Shown here piece after piece: positions 12,512 through 22,665 of a stretch of DNA of 64,000 bases. The position numbers were made by a program, and so were the translations under genes. The notes beneath the pieces are model-generated. The model was given only the letters and a program-made list of their open reading frames with translations, ran no database searches and was not told where the DNA came from. Every line of letters begins with the position of its first letter. Positions within the stretch are counted from its first letter, which is position 1. Origin of the DNA: Isoperla grammatica (lineage: Eukaryota; Arthropoda; Insecta; Plecoptera; Perlodidae); assembly GCA_945910005.1 (NCBI GenBank), contig OX246738.1, forward strand, positions 22,453,686-22,517,685, in the 5' to 3' direction.

Positions 12512-12572
12512 AATGGCAAAGTTTATAGCACACGAGGCTTTAACTCGGGAGGTCGCCGGTTCGATACTCACT
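12512..12572 (+). repeat. tRNA-derived SINE or tRNA pseudogene fragment
   Basis: A GGTTCGATACTC segment resembles the internal B box of polymerase III tRNA promoters. It is preceded by AGCACACGAGGCTTTAACTC and GGGAGGTCGCC at anticodon-arm spacing. The A box is poor (TGGCAAAGTTTATAG) and no acceptor stem pairs, so this is a relic and not a functional tRNA gene. Confidence 0.35.
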
Positions 12573-13777
12573 ACTGACAATGACAAAACTTTTTTCCGGG
12601 GTTTATTTAGTCACAATTAAGGCGAATTATTTGATTGAGTCATACTAACAGCCCGCGGGCATTCCTTACCATTAATTTCAAATACCACAACACTTCGTCA
12701 GAACAGAGACATTAATATTGTCCCTGGGCAAGTTTCCTTCAAAAAAATATTTATTATTAAATTATTGTAAGATATATTCTTATTTCAATGCAGATTAACA
12801 TTATGAGTAGCAATTATAAGTCGCACTGTATATGTATTATGTACATTTATGTGGAGGGCGAAAGTATCTCCTTTCTTATTGGCCTAAACATTTCACCTTG
12901 GAATGAAATAATAGTGAATGACCTTTATCAAGGTGAAACGGATACCGCACTTGGGGGTGTAGAGCTAGCATGGTAGGTAGCCTTGTCAGCAGGCAGGGAT
13001 GGGGCCCGACCTTGAAAGTGAACGTTGAGCTTCATACGGAGGGGTGATCTTATATTTAGAGCAAGGCACAATGGGAAAGAAAGCTATACACCCCTTTTAT
13101 CAGCAACCACCTTCTAATTGGCTAAAAGTAAACACACTTTCTATAAAAGCCATTAGCCAAAGTGAGAACACCTCCGTCAGCACCTCGCGTGTTGACTTGT
13201 TCTCTTGACTTGCTCTTTCTCCAACCTGAGTGGCTATATCGAGCTTGGGAGATAACATTCACATCGCATACTGATACAAGAGCAAAAGTATAGTGTAGGC
13301 ATTTTACTAACATTTTGGACGCCCTTTTAGACAGATTTAACATGCAGCGTAGATAGCTAAACAGCTAAGAAGCTGATATATATATATATATATATATTAG
13401 AAAGGAACTAAGAAATAGAACGGGCCCTTGCATTTGCTCGACAGCTGGTTCATGTGACGTCGGCCCTCTTAAAAGACAGGTAGAGCTAATTAACCAATTC
13501 TGTAGCCCAGACGGGGATACACTATTAAACTTGTATTACGTAGTATTTCCTGCCATCAGATCTCGTATTATTGCTATTTTGGACGCGTTTTGATAATCGG
13601 AGGGACAAGATACAACAAGTCTTCGCGTCGCAACAATAATTGTGTTTGTTAATTAAATAACTAAAATGCTTTCATAAAAGTTACATTGAATCAATTTATT
13701 TTGTAAATTAGGATGTCAGAGTGTCCTGCAATAATAAGATCATCTGCCGTCATCTGCCGCCTCGCTGATGCGGGGTT
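12573..13777. other. Noncoding stretch with a (TA)n tract
   Basis: A perfect TA dinucleotide tract of about 10 copies lies at about 13377-13397. No exon or RNA gene is recognisable. Confidence 0.5.
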
Positions 13778-14197
13778 CTGGCACGGTTTTGCAGTTTTCT
13801 AAAATATGCACAAATATTTTTCCTAATCTTGATTGTAATGGTACCGTTGATCTTTCTAGATTTACGCCGCTTCATTCAAAACATAACTTCGTCCAGAAAT
13901 ACACATTTGTGATGGCCAATTTTGACTGTAGTTAATGTACATACATTCTTCTAGAAGGTGAGGAATTTTCAGTTCATTATCTGTTATGGTATTTGTATTA
14001 TGATTTTCTATCACAAATGTGTATTCTGGGCGAAGTTATGTTTTGAATAAAGCGGCGTAAATCTAGCAATATCTTCGGTACCGGTACAACCAAAATTACG
14101 AAAAAAATAATTTTGTAACTTTCAAAAGTCATGGTTTAAATTTCAAGGCTTAGCTTGGGTATGTTGTGCATATTTTAGAACTGAAAACCCGTGCCTG
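13778..14197. mobile_element. Foldback/MITE element with long inverted repeats
   Basis: The outer arms pair: CTGGCACGG and TAAAATATGCACA on the left match TGTGCATATTTTA and CCGTGCCTG on the right. A second, longer pair (about 13841-13915 with about 14013-14085) shares ATTTACGCCGC, AAAACATAACTTCG and ACACATTTGTGAT in inverted order. The whole block could fold into one long imperfect hairpin with about 100 bp of loop. No clear target duplication and no coding capacity. Confidence 0.75.
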
Positions 14198-14199
14198 CA

Positions 14200-15412
14200 C
14201 CCTTATTCGAATATCACGACATGCAGAGGACTGAGGGAGTGGATGTCGCAACAGTCTGTTACCACTATGAGGTAAATGACTTGAGCCAGGTCTATAGTAG
14301 GAGGCCGGCCCACTTGTATAATCCGTGCATCTTAGTGAATATTAAAATGTTTAACTCTCCACCCCCACCCCCGGTCACCCCCTGACAGGGTTGGGGGCTA
14401 CCATCCTCCCGTTTGTGCTAAGATCGTAGTATGCGCCGAATAATTGATATAGTTGACACCTTCTCTTCACGAAGTTTGGGCATTTTATTACATGTATGAT
14501 ATTTTGTTAATAAGCGGTCCAGAATGACAGGTTTATGGTAGAACAATTAGAACACCAGTGATAGATAATATCTCTTTGTTGCGGGTTGGCTCCCAAATAG
14601 GAATAAATACATCATAATTAAACATAATACACTGCACAATGGTACGCTTGCCCCGCCCACGGGTAATTCATGCCACATATGTACACAGAACACCGCAAAC
14701 AGGTGTTACCACGTTAAAATTCAATGGGAACGCCACTTTATCAATTTAATTAGATTTCAATATCCAGAGGACACTTTGTTTGTGCATGCTTCTAGTCATG
14801 TTAAATGTTAATAGTGGCCACAGTGAGTTTCATACCCCAGAGGTGTGAACACAACTGAACAGTGAACATGTACGAGGTAATATATCCTCAATTACAACTA
14901 GTATACTGCTATACACACATCTATAAGAGAGCATAAGCGCAACGAATTTGAAATGTGTTGACCGTGTACTTTTCGTGAACATAAAAAATACATCAAACTG
15001 ACGTCATATATAGTCGTTGCCAAAGCAACAACTTACCTCATTTATCTGCTGTTAAATTATTTTCCTGATAATCGGTAGCGTGATCTTCGTTTTAATTCAA
15101 TTGTTCTCATAGTGGTGACACGTACTTAACGAAATACACTTCTGCGCTCATTTTTAATCCGATATGGACATTGATAGTTATTTCTCATCATTTATTGGTT
15201 CGTAAATTAGATTGAGCCAACAACTAATGTACGGTGAAGGTATGTGACTTCCAGTCCCTGATTTACTTATCTCGGTAATTTTACAATCAGTATATTTAAA
15301 AAAATTAAATCGAATTTTAAATGCAGTCCCCTTATCCAGATTATCGCTCTCTTTCTCGCTAGAACCGAGAGCTAGAACCTTGACGACTGGGTTTACGCGT
15401 CACACCTTTCCT
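14200..15412. other. Noncoding stretch
   Basis: No supported exon, RNA gene or transposon end was seen. A short CCACCCCCACCCCC tract lies near 14360. Confidence 0.5.
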
Positions 15413-15805
15413 CCGTCGACGCAAGGTCCACTAGATCACTTGTAGCGCGCGCGCAGCGCGCGCGAAGTAAGGTCATCTAAATTTCCATAATGTTAAAAAT
15501 CCCATGTTATTCAAATGGGAGAATCATTCAGAAAAACAAATGAATTGATCTGTGAAAACAAATTATGGGCCAAAAAGACAAAATAACAATCGGTAATGAG
15601 ATTTTGTCTTCACATCCTATATATATATATTGTAATACTTTACGGTTTACGCGTAAATTCACATTATTGGTGAGGACTATTTAAATAATAATGCGATTTT
15701 TGTAGTTGGATCCAAAATGGCGATTTTGGATCTCATTCAATGACCTTACTTTGCGCTTCGCAATTACTCCGCTAGGAGTAAATCCAATAGACCTTGCGTC
15801 GACGG
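15413..15805. mobile_element. MITE-like inverted-repeat element, family A copy 1
   Basis: The left end CCGTCGACGCAAGGTC and the right end GACCTTGCGTCGACGG are perfect inverted repeats. Just inside, AAGTAAGGTCAT on the left pairs with ATGACCTTACTT on the right. The left arm also holds a near-palindromic CG alternation (about 15445-15464). No target duplication is obvious. Within the left arm AAGGTCCACTAGAT and AAGGTCATCTAAAT are related direct repeats. Confidence 0.65.
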
Positions 15806-17605
15806 TGCTGAGTCCAGAAGGCCGTGGACGCAAGCCAATATCTCTAGAAGGCCGTGGAAATAGAACCCCCTGACTCCCAAGGGAGCAATGAGATTGATAT
15901 CGATTTATTTTGTATAGCATGAGATCTTATTCAATTTCTCGGACACCGGGGTCGTCTTGTATTTTACAGGCTTCTACTGCAGCTGCACAGAGACCGTATT
16001 GAAGCAATGTTCATCATTGAGCGACCGAAGTGAACTATTCTACTTAAAGTCGTCTGAGAGATGTATTTACTTGTGGCTCCTTTGGGGGTGTTCCAAGTGT
16101 GCTACATAATATTACTAATAGCAGATACAGAAGTTCCCCCTAAGGGGAAGCTTCTTTATGGACTCTGCTAATAACCAATTCCCTAATGTTATCAATCTGT
16201 AGATTGCACTGAAAGATGTATCCATTCTGTTCTCTTTTCTGCCAGTCTTCTTATTATCTACATAATATCATGGATTATCTGTTCGCAGTAGATGATGGTC
16301 TCTGCATCTAAAGTGGTTATCAGTAGTCAAAGAATAATAATATAACAAAATATGTAAAAATTAAAATGGAAACAAATTAGAAATTCTATTTACTTGTGAT
16401 TGTTTGTTTACACTTTATTCACGAAAGGAGGAGACAACCACATGAACTCCAAATTCTCTAAACTACAAATACTTTGAACTAAATTCTTAATAATTTTCGA
16501 TAGTAAATGCATGGTTTCATTTCTACGTAGGCACGTTTTATTTCCCGTTGAAACAACCAAAGAAATCCACTCTGTAAATGTAAACACGTAATATATGTAC
16601 TTATCTACTCTATCACACATTTCTGCTTTAAAATAACAAGAAAAACATATTTTGCCTTTTTAAACAAAATCAGTGCCAAACCGATTATTTTCCTGAAATT
16701 CTATTAACACGTGATCATTTCTTTAACGTCAGATAATTTTGATTTTGAATAATATGTTCTTATACAAGTGAGGTACTCGAGAAACACGATTGTCACTCCA
16801 GAATGATATAATGGCCTGGTGTTCGTACTTCAAATATCTATTTACATTTCAGTTGTTTTGTGAATGAAAATATTTTCTAGAATAAAAAATACAAAATACA
16901 TTTTTGTATTCAAAACGGTAAACCGTAATTAGTAGAATAGGAAATAAAACCGCCGTTTGTGGTCTGTGTTGAGGATAGTTCTACAACACAAATAATACTT
17001 GAAACAAGTCACGTGCTTGCTTTGCTATCGCAGAGTTATACGCCTGCTCTCTCGGGATAATCATACTCACCGTAGATCTTGTGCTCTGATCTACGAGATA
17101 AGCTTTATCTCTTAGGACGAGTCTTACATTGTCCCAATTACTACTTATTCATCGAATAGCTTGTTTTCTCCATGGCAACCACCAATCAAAACCCTTGAAA
17201 TCCTCCAAATAGCTTAATTGCTACAAATAAATTTACTATTAGGAGATTGTAAGACCAGCCCTTAGTGTTAGTTTGATACATCTTATAAAAAATATATATT
17301 TAATATTTCAATACACCTGTTTCCAGCATAAGTCGGGTCAGGAAGTGGTTATCGCCACCTTGGTTGGGCATACAGAGTTTGTTGACATCACAGGCATGTC
17401 ATATATTCCCTTCTGCTTCTTCCCACCAGTTCACGTCATCTTTCTTTCTCGGTCTTCCCAAAACCATAAGAAACCATAGCCGTTCGAAAGTGAAAATAAT
17501 TACAATATATTACAAACGAAAAGTTAGTATAACAACAAGTAAAACGTTATTAATACAACTAGTTGGAAAATTCACTGTTTCTTGTCAAGATTAAAAAAAT
17601 ACGCG
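15806..17605. other. Noncoding stretch
   Basis: A short hairpin (AGAAGTTCCCC / GGGGAAGCTTCT, about 16129-16155) is the only structure noted. Open frames here have no recognisable domain. The minus frame at 17399-17467 contains G-R-P-R-K-K, which is too little to call a retrotransposon tail. Confidence 0.45.
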
Positions 17606-17717
17606 ATATTTTGAGCACTACTCAGCATTCTTCGCCAGGCTTACAACAACAACAACCAACAACAACAACAAAAACAGCAACAACCTGTCGAAGAGTGCTG
17701 AGTAGTACTCAAAATAT
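17606..17717. repeat. 29-bp stem hairpin with an AAC-repeat loop
   Basis: The arms 17606-17634 and 17689-17717 are reverse complements with two mismatches (left arm begins ATATTTTGAGCACTACTCAG). The loop of 54 nt is largely (AAC)n. The arms are too clean and long to be chance. It may be a small foldback element or a transcribed hairpin; the sequence does not decide. Confidence 0.8.
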
Positions 17718-18274
17718 TACTTCATTTTTTAAATTTACAACGAACAGTGAGTTGTCCCACTAGTTGTACTTTTAATAACTACAATAAAATGTCTCGATAT
17801 TAAAGGCTTAAAACCTACTCGATGCATATATTTGGTATCGTGAGATGCGCAAACAAATTTAATCCATACATTATACATTATGTAATGTAGACGGGAGTGT
17901 TTCCTCGTTGAGTGTTCTATTCGTTGTTTCACAACAATATCACCAACAAAACTTTTACAACAAAAGAGTTTGACGACTATCGATGTATGAATTCAACCAC
18001 CATGTGTATATGCATGAACGCGCTTGGTTTTATGATAATTTCTATAGGATGTACACAATATTGAACAGATAGCCAGATATGGCGTTTCAATCCAGTGCTA
18101 GTATCCACACTGGTGCACACACTGTTAAGAATTATGGCTTAAATATAACCTGATGGAATCGCGTGTTGGCGTTCACAAGGATTTAGACCAGCGCCAAGTT
18201 AACTTGCAAGATGGTCTGGTCGTGGAGTATTTAATAGCATAGTGACATAATATGTAACAATTACTAACCTATAA

Positions 18275-18369
18275 GGGCCAGATGCACAGTAGATTTAAGA
18301 ATAGGATTTGTTTATGATTGCCAAATAATTGTATTATCTATAAGAAAAACAAAATACATAGCAACCATA
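18275..18369 (+). mobile_element. MITE family B, truncated copy
   Basis: It begins GGGCCAGATGCACAGTAG and continues with AGGATTTG, then a CTATAAGAAAAA block and AGCAACCATA, all in the same order as in the fuller copy at 21934-22075. The right terminus is missing, so this copy is truncated. Confidence 0.6.
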
Positions 18370-18442
18370 TAATAGACCGACTACCGAGCATCTGATCTTT
18401 ATCTTTTTGCATCTCATTCTCATGCCTGCGGTATTGCAAGGT

Positions 18443-18541
18443 CTCTACTTGAACGCCCGCCGCTAGCACGGCGGACGGCGGGCGCTCCAATAACTAACTT
18501 AGGAGTTCTACGACTAGCCGCTAGGCGGCAATCAAGTAGAG
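18443..18541. repeat. Nested hairpins with 10-bp outer inverted repeat
   Basis: CTCTACTTGA (18443-18452) and TCAAGTAGAG (18532-18541) are perfect inverted repeats. Inside the left half CGCCCGCCG pairs with CGGCGGGCG (about 18454-18483), and in the right half ACTAGCCGCTAGGCGG adds a smaller stem. The block is much more GC-rich than its surroundings. Confidence 0.7.
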
Positions 18542-19001
18542 CTCGTCCGTTGGCAGGCGTGGTTTAGACACACTCCAAGAAAAGCTAGTTCACAATAACA
18601 AGCAGGTACCTTTGAAATATACCTCGTGGAGCGACAGTCCTTGTGAAAATTTTACAGCTTACATTGTGACGAAACTTTTAGTGGTATGGCTAAGAAAATA
18701 TTACTATTTTTTCCTTCTGACCGTCGATTAAACTAATCCAGTGGAAGCTACGGCATGAGCAAATAAAAACAAATGTTCACGTGGTTCACCAACTATCAGG
18801 CTCATTTCTTCAATCATTTGTAAACAACTATAAAACCAATAAATTGTTTAATTTGATGAATGAAATCATGTACATTCAATTAAATTTGTTTTCATTATCC
18901 ATTTCTAGGCTGGTGTTTCTAACGTTTTGATGTTGAATTTAAGTTTTGACAGTTCGCTTGGTGCCACAGCAAAGATCTCAAACACTAAAGTGGGGTATAT
19001 T

Positions 19002-19129
19002 CAAGGTCATCTAAATCCCCTGGCCGACTAATCGAACTCTACTTCTTCTACTACTCTAGTAATTAGAAATGGAACAAGAATAATAAATTAGTAATTCTAA
19101 TACCCTGCGCACGCTGCTAGTGGACCTTG
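19002..19129. mobile_element. Short MITE-like element, family A copy 2
   Basis: The ends CAAGGTCATCTAAAT (left) and CTAGTGGACCTTG (right) form approximate inverted repeats, and both halves match motifs found in the arm of the element at 15413-15805 (AAGGTCATCTAAAT and CAAGGTCCACTAG). It therefore looks like a shorter family member. Confidence 0.45.
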
Positions 19130-21930
19130 CTGGCAAGTATGTATACTGGCAACCCTTGGCGTTAGCTCTTTTTAATAGTGATTAGCCTAAGCCAAGGGTG
19201 TTCACCGGGCTTAGCCAATCAATTGATCAGCTCCATTGTTTTCCCAAACCGTGCAACTTCAATGAGTCCACGTTGCTCTGCTGTGAAGTCTGTAGCCGTG
19301 AAGGAGATGTCACGGTGATAATGGGAGCCCGGCAAGCATAGCGCTACGCGGTGACAAAGGGGCGAACAACGGGGGTGGGATTTGGCCGGGCGCGCTTTGC
19401 GTCCATGGCCGAGCTAACAACAACTGTGGCAGCGATATCGGTAGACAGAAACACAATTACACTTGACATTCGATCGATCGATCCAAGTGCTACCTGGGGA
19501 GAATTATTGGAGACGTGTTAAGGCAAAGGCAGGGTGGAGCATTTTCGGTCTCCCACCCTCACGGGCGAATAAAAATTTCATATTGCACCCTTAAAATCTT
19601 AAAACATAGAAAATACAATTTGTTAGATCTTTTCTAGAATGTTAGTAACATTTAAACTTGGAACTATTGCATAACTGTTACGTATTTGAAGTGTTGAAAA
19701 CTTAATTAAACAAAAAAAAAACATTTTTACAGTGTTTTTTTTTTTTTTTTTGACAAAAGCAGGGTCAATATTTCGGTTAGACGTATACAGGCATAAAATT
19801 ACCAATTCGCATTTATAATGCGGCTAGAAACAGGTTGTGGTTTGTCGCACCAGGGTTTCGTAAATTTGACCGTTGAGTGAGAAATATATGTCTCAGTCAA
19901 CGATTTGACTGGTCGTGTGGTCGCTGGTCCCTGAACATTTTGGTTGGTTCCAAAAGTTTGACTGAATTAGTACAAAGCGCAATCCCACTATCTCCTATTT
20001 TATAACCGTGATCAATTACCTCACGAGTGCTACATAACATCGACAAGTTATAATACGGCACAATGAAGTGTCATAAGCAGTACAGAATGCTGCTGATTGT
20101 ATTGTAAATAATGTAAACGTAGTGTGCATAATGATGGATGATGATCTTTAAGTTTTACGTCCCATATTTTTGAAACTTGGCTAATCGAGACGTGGAGTGG
20201 GTGAAATATGAAGATGGCAGGGGGGGGGTTATTGTATTACTTAATATTACATGAGAATAATAGGTCACAGGAAACAGGAACAGGAAGAGCAGAGTAATAT
20301 TACGATCAGGAACGATGTTATTTTCATTATTGTTGATCGATATAATAAACCCATAACAACTCTTCATATCGTAATCTTATAATAAATATTTAGCATAGCT
20401 AGGCTATAAAAATACTTTTAGTATATTGACAATCCAAACTCCAAAGTATTGCCATTTTTATTAACATCCTAATCGTATATTTATTTATTAAACAAAATAA
20501 CAACCCGAATGATTACAATGTAGAATGTAGATTACAATTACATATATTTTTCCTTTTTTGTATAGTGGTCACGAAACCACAGGGTACTGTGTTTTAACGT
20601 TTTATATGCGGTGTAGCATTCTTGAGATATGATTAAAAAGCGTCAATTGCGGGATTTTACTACTTGTCCGGTTTGAAATCCACCCGAACTGTTTGTGAAC
20701 ATGGGGGTACGAGAGGCTTTCCTCTCATTCACCGAGTGGAGATATAAAAGGGATGATTTATTGCGGTACAGTTCTAAAAGTGAATTCCCACTACACCGAG
20801 TTTCTACCTAAGACTTATATCTTTTTGCAAAAGTGAGTTTTTTATTTGGAATACCGAATATTACATGACTTTTCCACAAAATAATGAAATGTAAGCAACT
20901 ATTTTGATTAAGGCTGTATGTATGTTTGTCCACCAATACTGCGGAACCACCGATTTATGTAACTTAAAATTGCGTCAAAACTTAAAATTATTTAAAATTA
21001 TCTAAAAGTAAACCAAATGTTTCTTCCTGAAGAGAATTTACTGTCTTATAAAATGAACATAGCCATTTTTTCAATTATTCTCATTCTTGTTTATCTTTTG
21101 CAATGTTGTTGCATGTCATTTTGCACAATTGAACTAGATTCAATATTTGAAAATTGCAAAAATAAAAACTGAAATAAAGAACAATTAAATCACTCAATTC
21201 TCTAGGGGATTACTCATTTTGGTTTACTGTGACAATTTTAAAGCATTATCTATCAGCTTTAACGGTCATAATCAGAGCTTCTCAGTGTAGGTGGACATAC
21301 GGATAGATTCCAAAATTAATTTCACCCTGATAATATCTTTACTGACTGTTTGACTGTTCTTTCCCGAGAGATATTCCACGATCTGAACAGTTTCCGCGTT
21401 TACACCACGCTCGTGTTTTCCTCCATTCTCGTCAAGAGTTCAAGACACGCGCTAATTGCCCGAGATAATATGCCACGCTACAGCCATCCATGAAGCAGTC
21501 TTACTCTGCTGCACTTTGTCACAGACAGAGAAGCGCCTTGGGAACGGGCTACGTGAATCATATTGCGCTCCTCGCTATTCGTTACTCTGCCAGACTAGCG
21601 TAAAACTTTCCACCTCACGCTTCATGAATCACGATTTTCGCGCTCGTTGTACAATTTCGAGGGTAACTAAAACGCATATGTCGTTGCAATGAGAAGAGAC
21701 GCCAGTTCATATTTCTTTGTATACGAGTAATGGTATTGCCAGAGGACATAATTTTGTTTCAATTCAATACCCATTTAATTTTCACTTTTACAACAGCAGA
21801 TACGAGGAGATCCAGCCTAGAGCACATAATATGCTGTATAACGGTGCATGGTCTACTACTCGATCTCCGCCCAGAATACGACACGAAAAGAGACAGTAGG
21901 CAGTCTGGTGCAACTAAATGAACTAATGCA
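19130..21930. other. Noncoding stretch
   Basis: A dispersed repeat copy lies at 20131-20215. The GC-richer patch 21400-21900 has several CpG but I could not place splice sites or a start codon in it. Poly-A/poly-T runs near 19710-19752 are the only other structure. Confidence 0.45.
20131..20215 (+). repeat. Dispersed repeat family 2, copy b
   Basis: Shares ACGTC-CATATTTTTG, GGCTAATCGAGAC, GGAGTGGGTGA and TATGAAGATG, in order and orientation, with 10589-10680. It ends at a run of nine G, as copy a ends in a purine-rich tract. Confidence 0.6.
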
Positions 21931-21933
21931 CTT

Positions 21934-22075
21934 GGGCCATATGCACAGTTAAGTGTCAAAGGCAGGATCTGTTTCTACGGAAATGTTTTGTTACATGCTA
22001 TTTTTCATAAGAAAAATCAACTCCTTAGCAGCCATAAGCAAATCCTATATTTAACTTCATTGTGCATCTCGCCCT
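21934..22075. mobile_element. MITE family B, full copy
   Basis: The left end GGGCCATATGCACAGTTAAG and the reverse complement of the right end (GGGCGAGATGCACAATGAAG) are terminal inverted repeats; an inner AGGATCTG / CAAATCCT pair extends them. No target duplication longer than TT/TTA is visible. No coding capacity. The truncated relative at 18275 supports the left boundary. Confidence 0.6.
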
Positions 22076-22142
22076 TAACTGGTTCCTTAAATTTCTGAGC
22101 ACAAGGTCTTCTCCGCTAGACGGAGAGCCATGCAGTTATCAC

Positions 22143-22405
22143 TTTGGCCCCCCCCCACTGATCGTATGCCCCTCCCCCCTATCGTATGACCCTCCCACTA
22201 ATTGCTTGGCCCTCTCACTCATTGCTTACCACTCGCGCTCATTGTTTGCCTCGCCCACTCATTGCATGCCCCTCCCACTCATCTCATGCTCCTACCACCC
22301 ATCACTTGTTCCTTCCACTCATATCATGCTCCTCCCACCCATCGCTTCTGTCTCCCACCCATCACTTGCCCCTCCCACTCAGCGCATGTCTCTCCCACTG
22401 CCCAT
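22143..22405 (+). repeat. 20-bp degenerate minisatellite
   Basis: About 13 copies of a unit close to CCCCTCCCACTCATYGCATG, with substitutions in most copies. It lies immediately downstream (minus-strand sense) of the exon at 22463-22665 and so is probably intronic. The three overlapping plus-strand frames of 82-127 codons here arise from the repeat. Confidence 0.9.
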
Positions 22406-22462
22406 GCCCATGGTTCCCTCTACTCCATATTACCCTTCACGATGACGTAAGAGATGTTTTAC

Positions 22463-22665
22463 CTGTATGTGATGAATGCGAAGATGAGTGCGACGAGTGA
22501 GACGCTGCTTCCTAAAACCACCACCAGGGGCACCACCTCTGCCTGGGATAGATGGCCGGCTGTCAAGGCTGAGGTGAGGTTCGGCATCTCGCCGCGTAGC
22601 CGCGCTGCAGTGTAGAAGCTTTCCATGGTGACTGTCATTTACTCTTTTCAGCTACACTGTGTTTC
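22463..22665 (-). CDS. First coding exon of a membrane protein, possibly family B GPCR
   Basis: On the minus strand a pyrimidine-rich tract ending TTTACAG (AG at 22666-22667) opens the exon. A 39-nt leader follows, and then ATG at 22624-22626 in a strong Kozak context (caccATGG). An in-frame ATG four codons earlier (22636-22638) directly follows a TAA and is in a weaker context. From the chosen ATG, 54 codons plus AG run to a donor, ACAG|GTAAAA, at 22462; the exon ends in phase 2. Residues 16-18 are an N-glycosylation sequon (N-L-T). Residues about 31-54 form one hydrophobic helix with L-G-S-S-V-S-L-V-A-L-I-F-A-F, resembling TM1 of secretin/adhesion-type receptors (compare L-G-x-x-x-S-L-V-A-L-x-x-A-F in CRF-type receptors). 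The N-terminus is too short for a hormone-binding domain. The exon structure is well supported; the GPCR identity is inference from one helix. A different single-pass protein is possible. Later exons were not found; they would lie at lower coordinates. Confidence 0.6.

Noticed and set aside
17399..17467. Minus frame with G-R-P-R-K-K resembling a retrotransposon tail
   Set aside because: Only 22 codons and no other reverse-transcriptase motif nearby.
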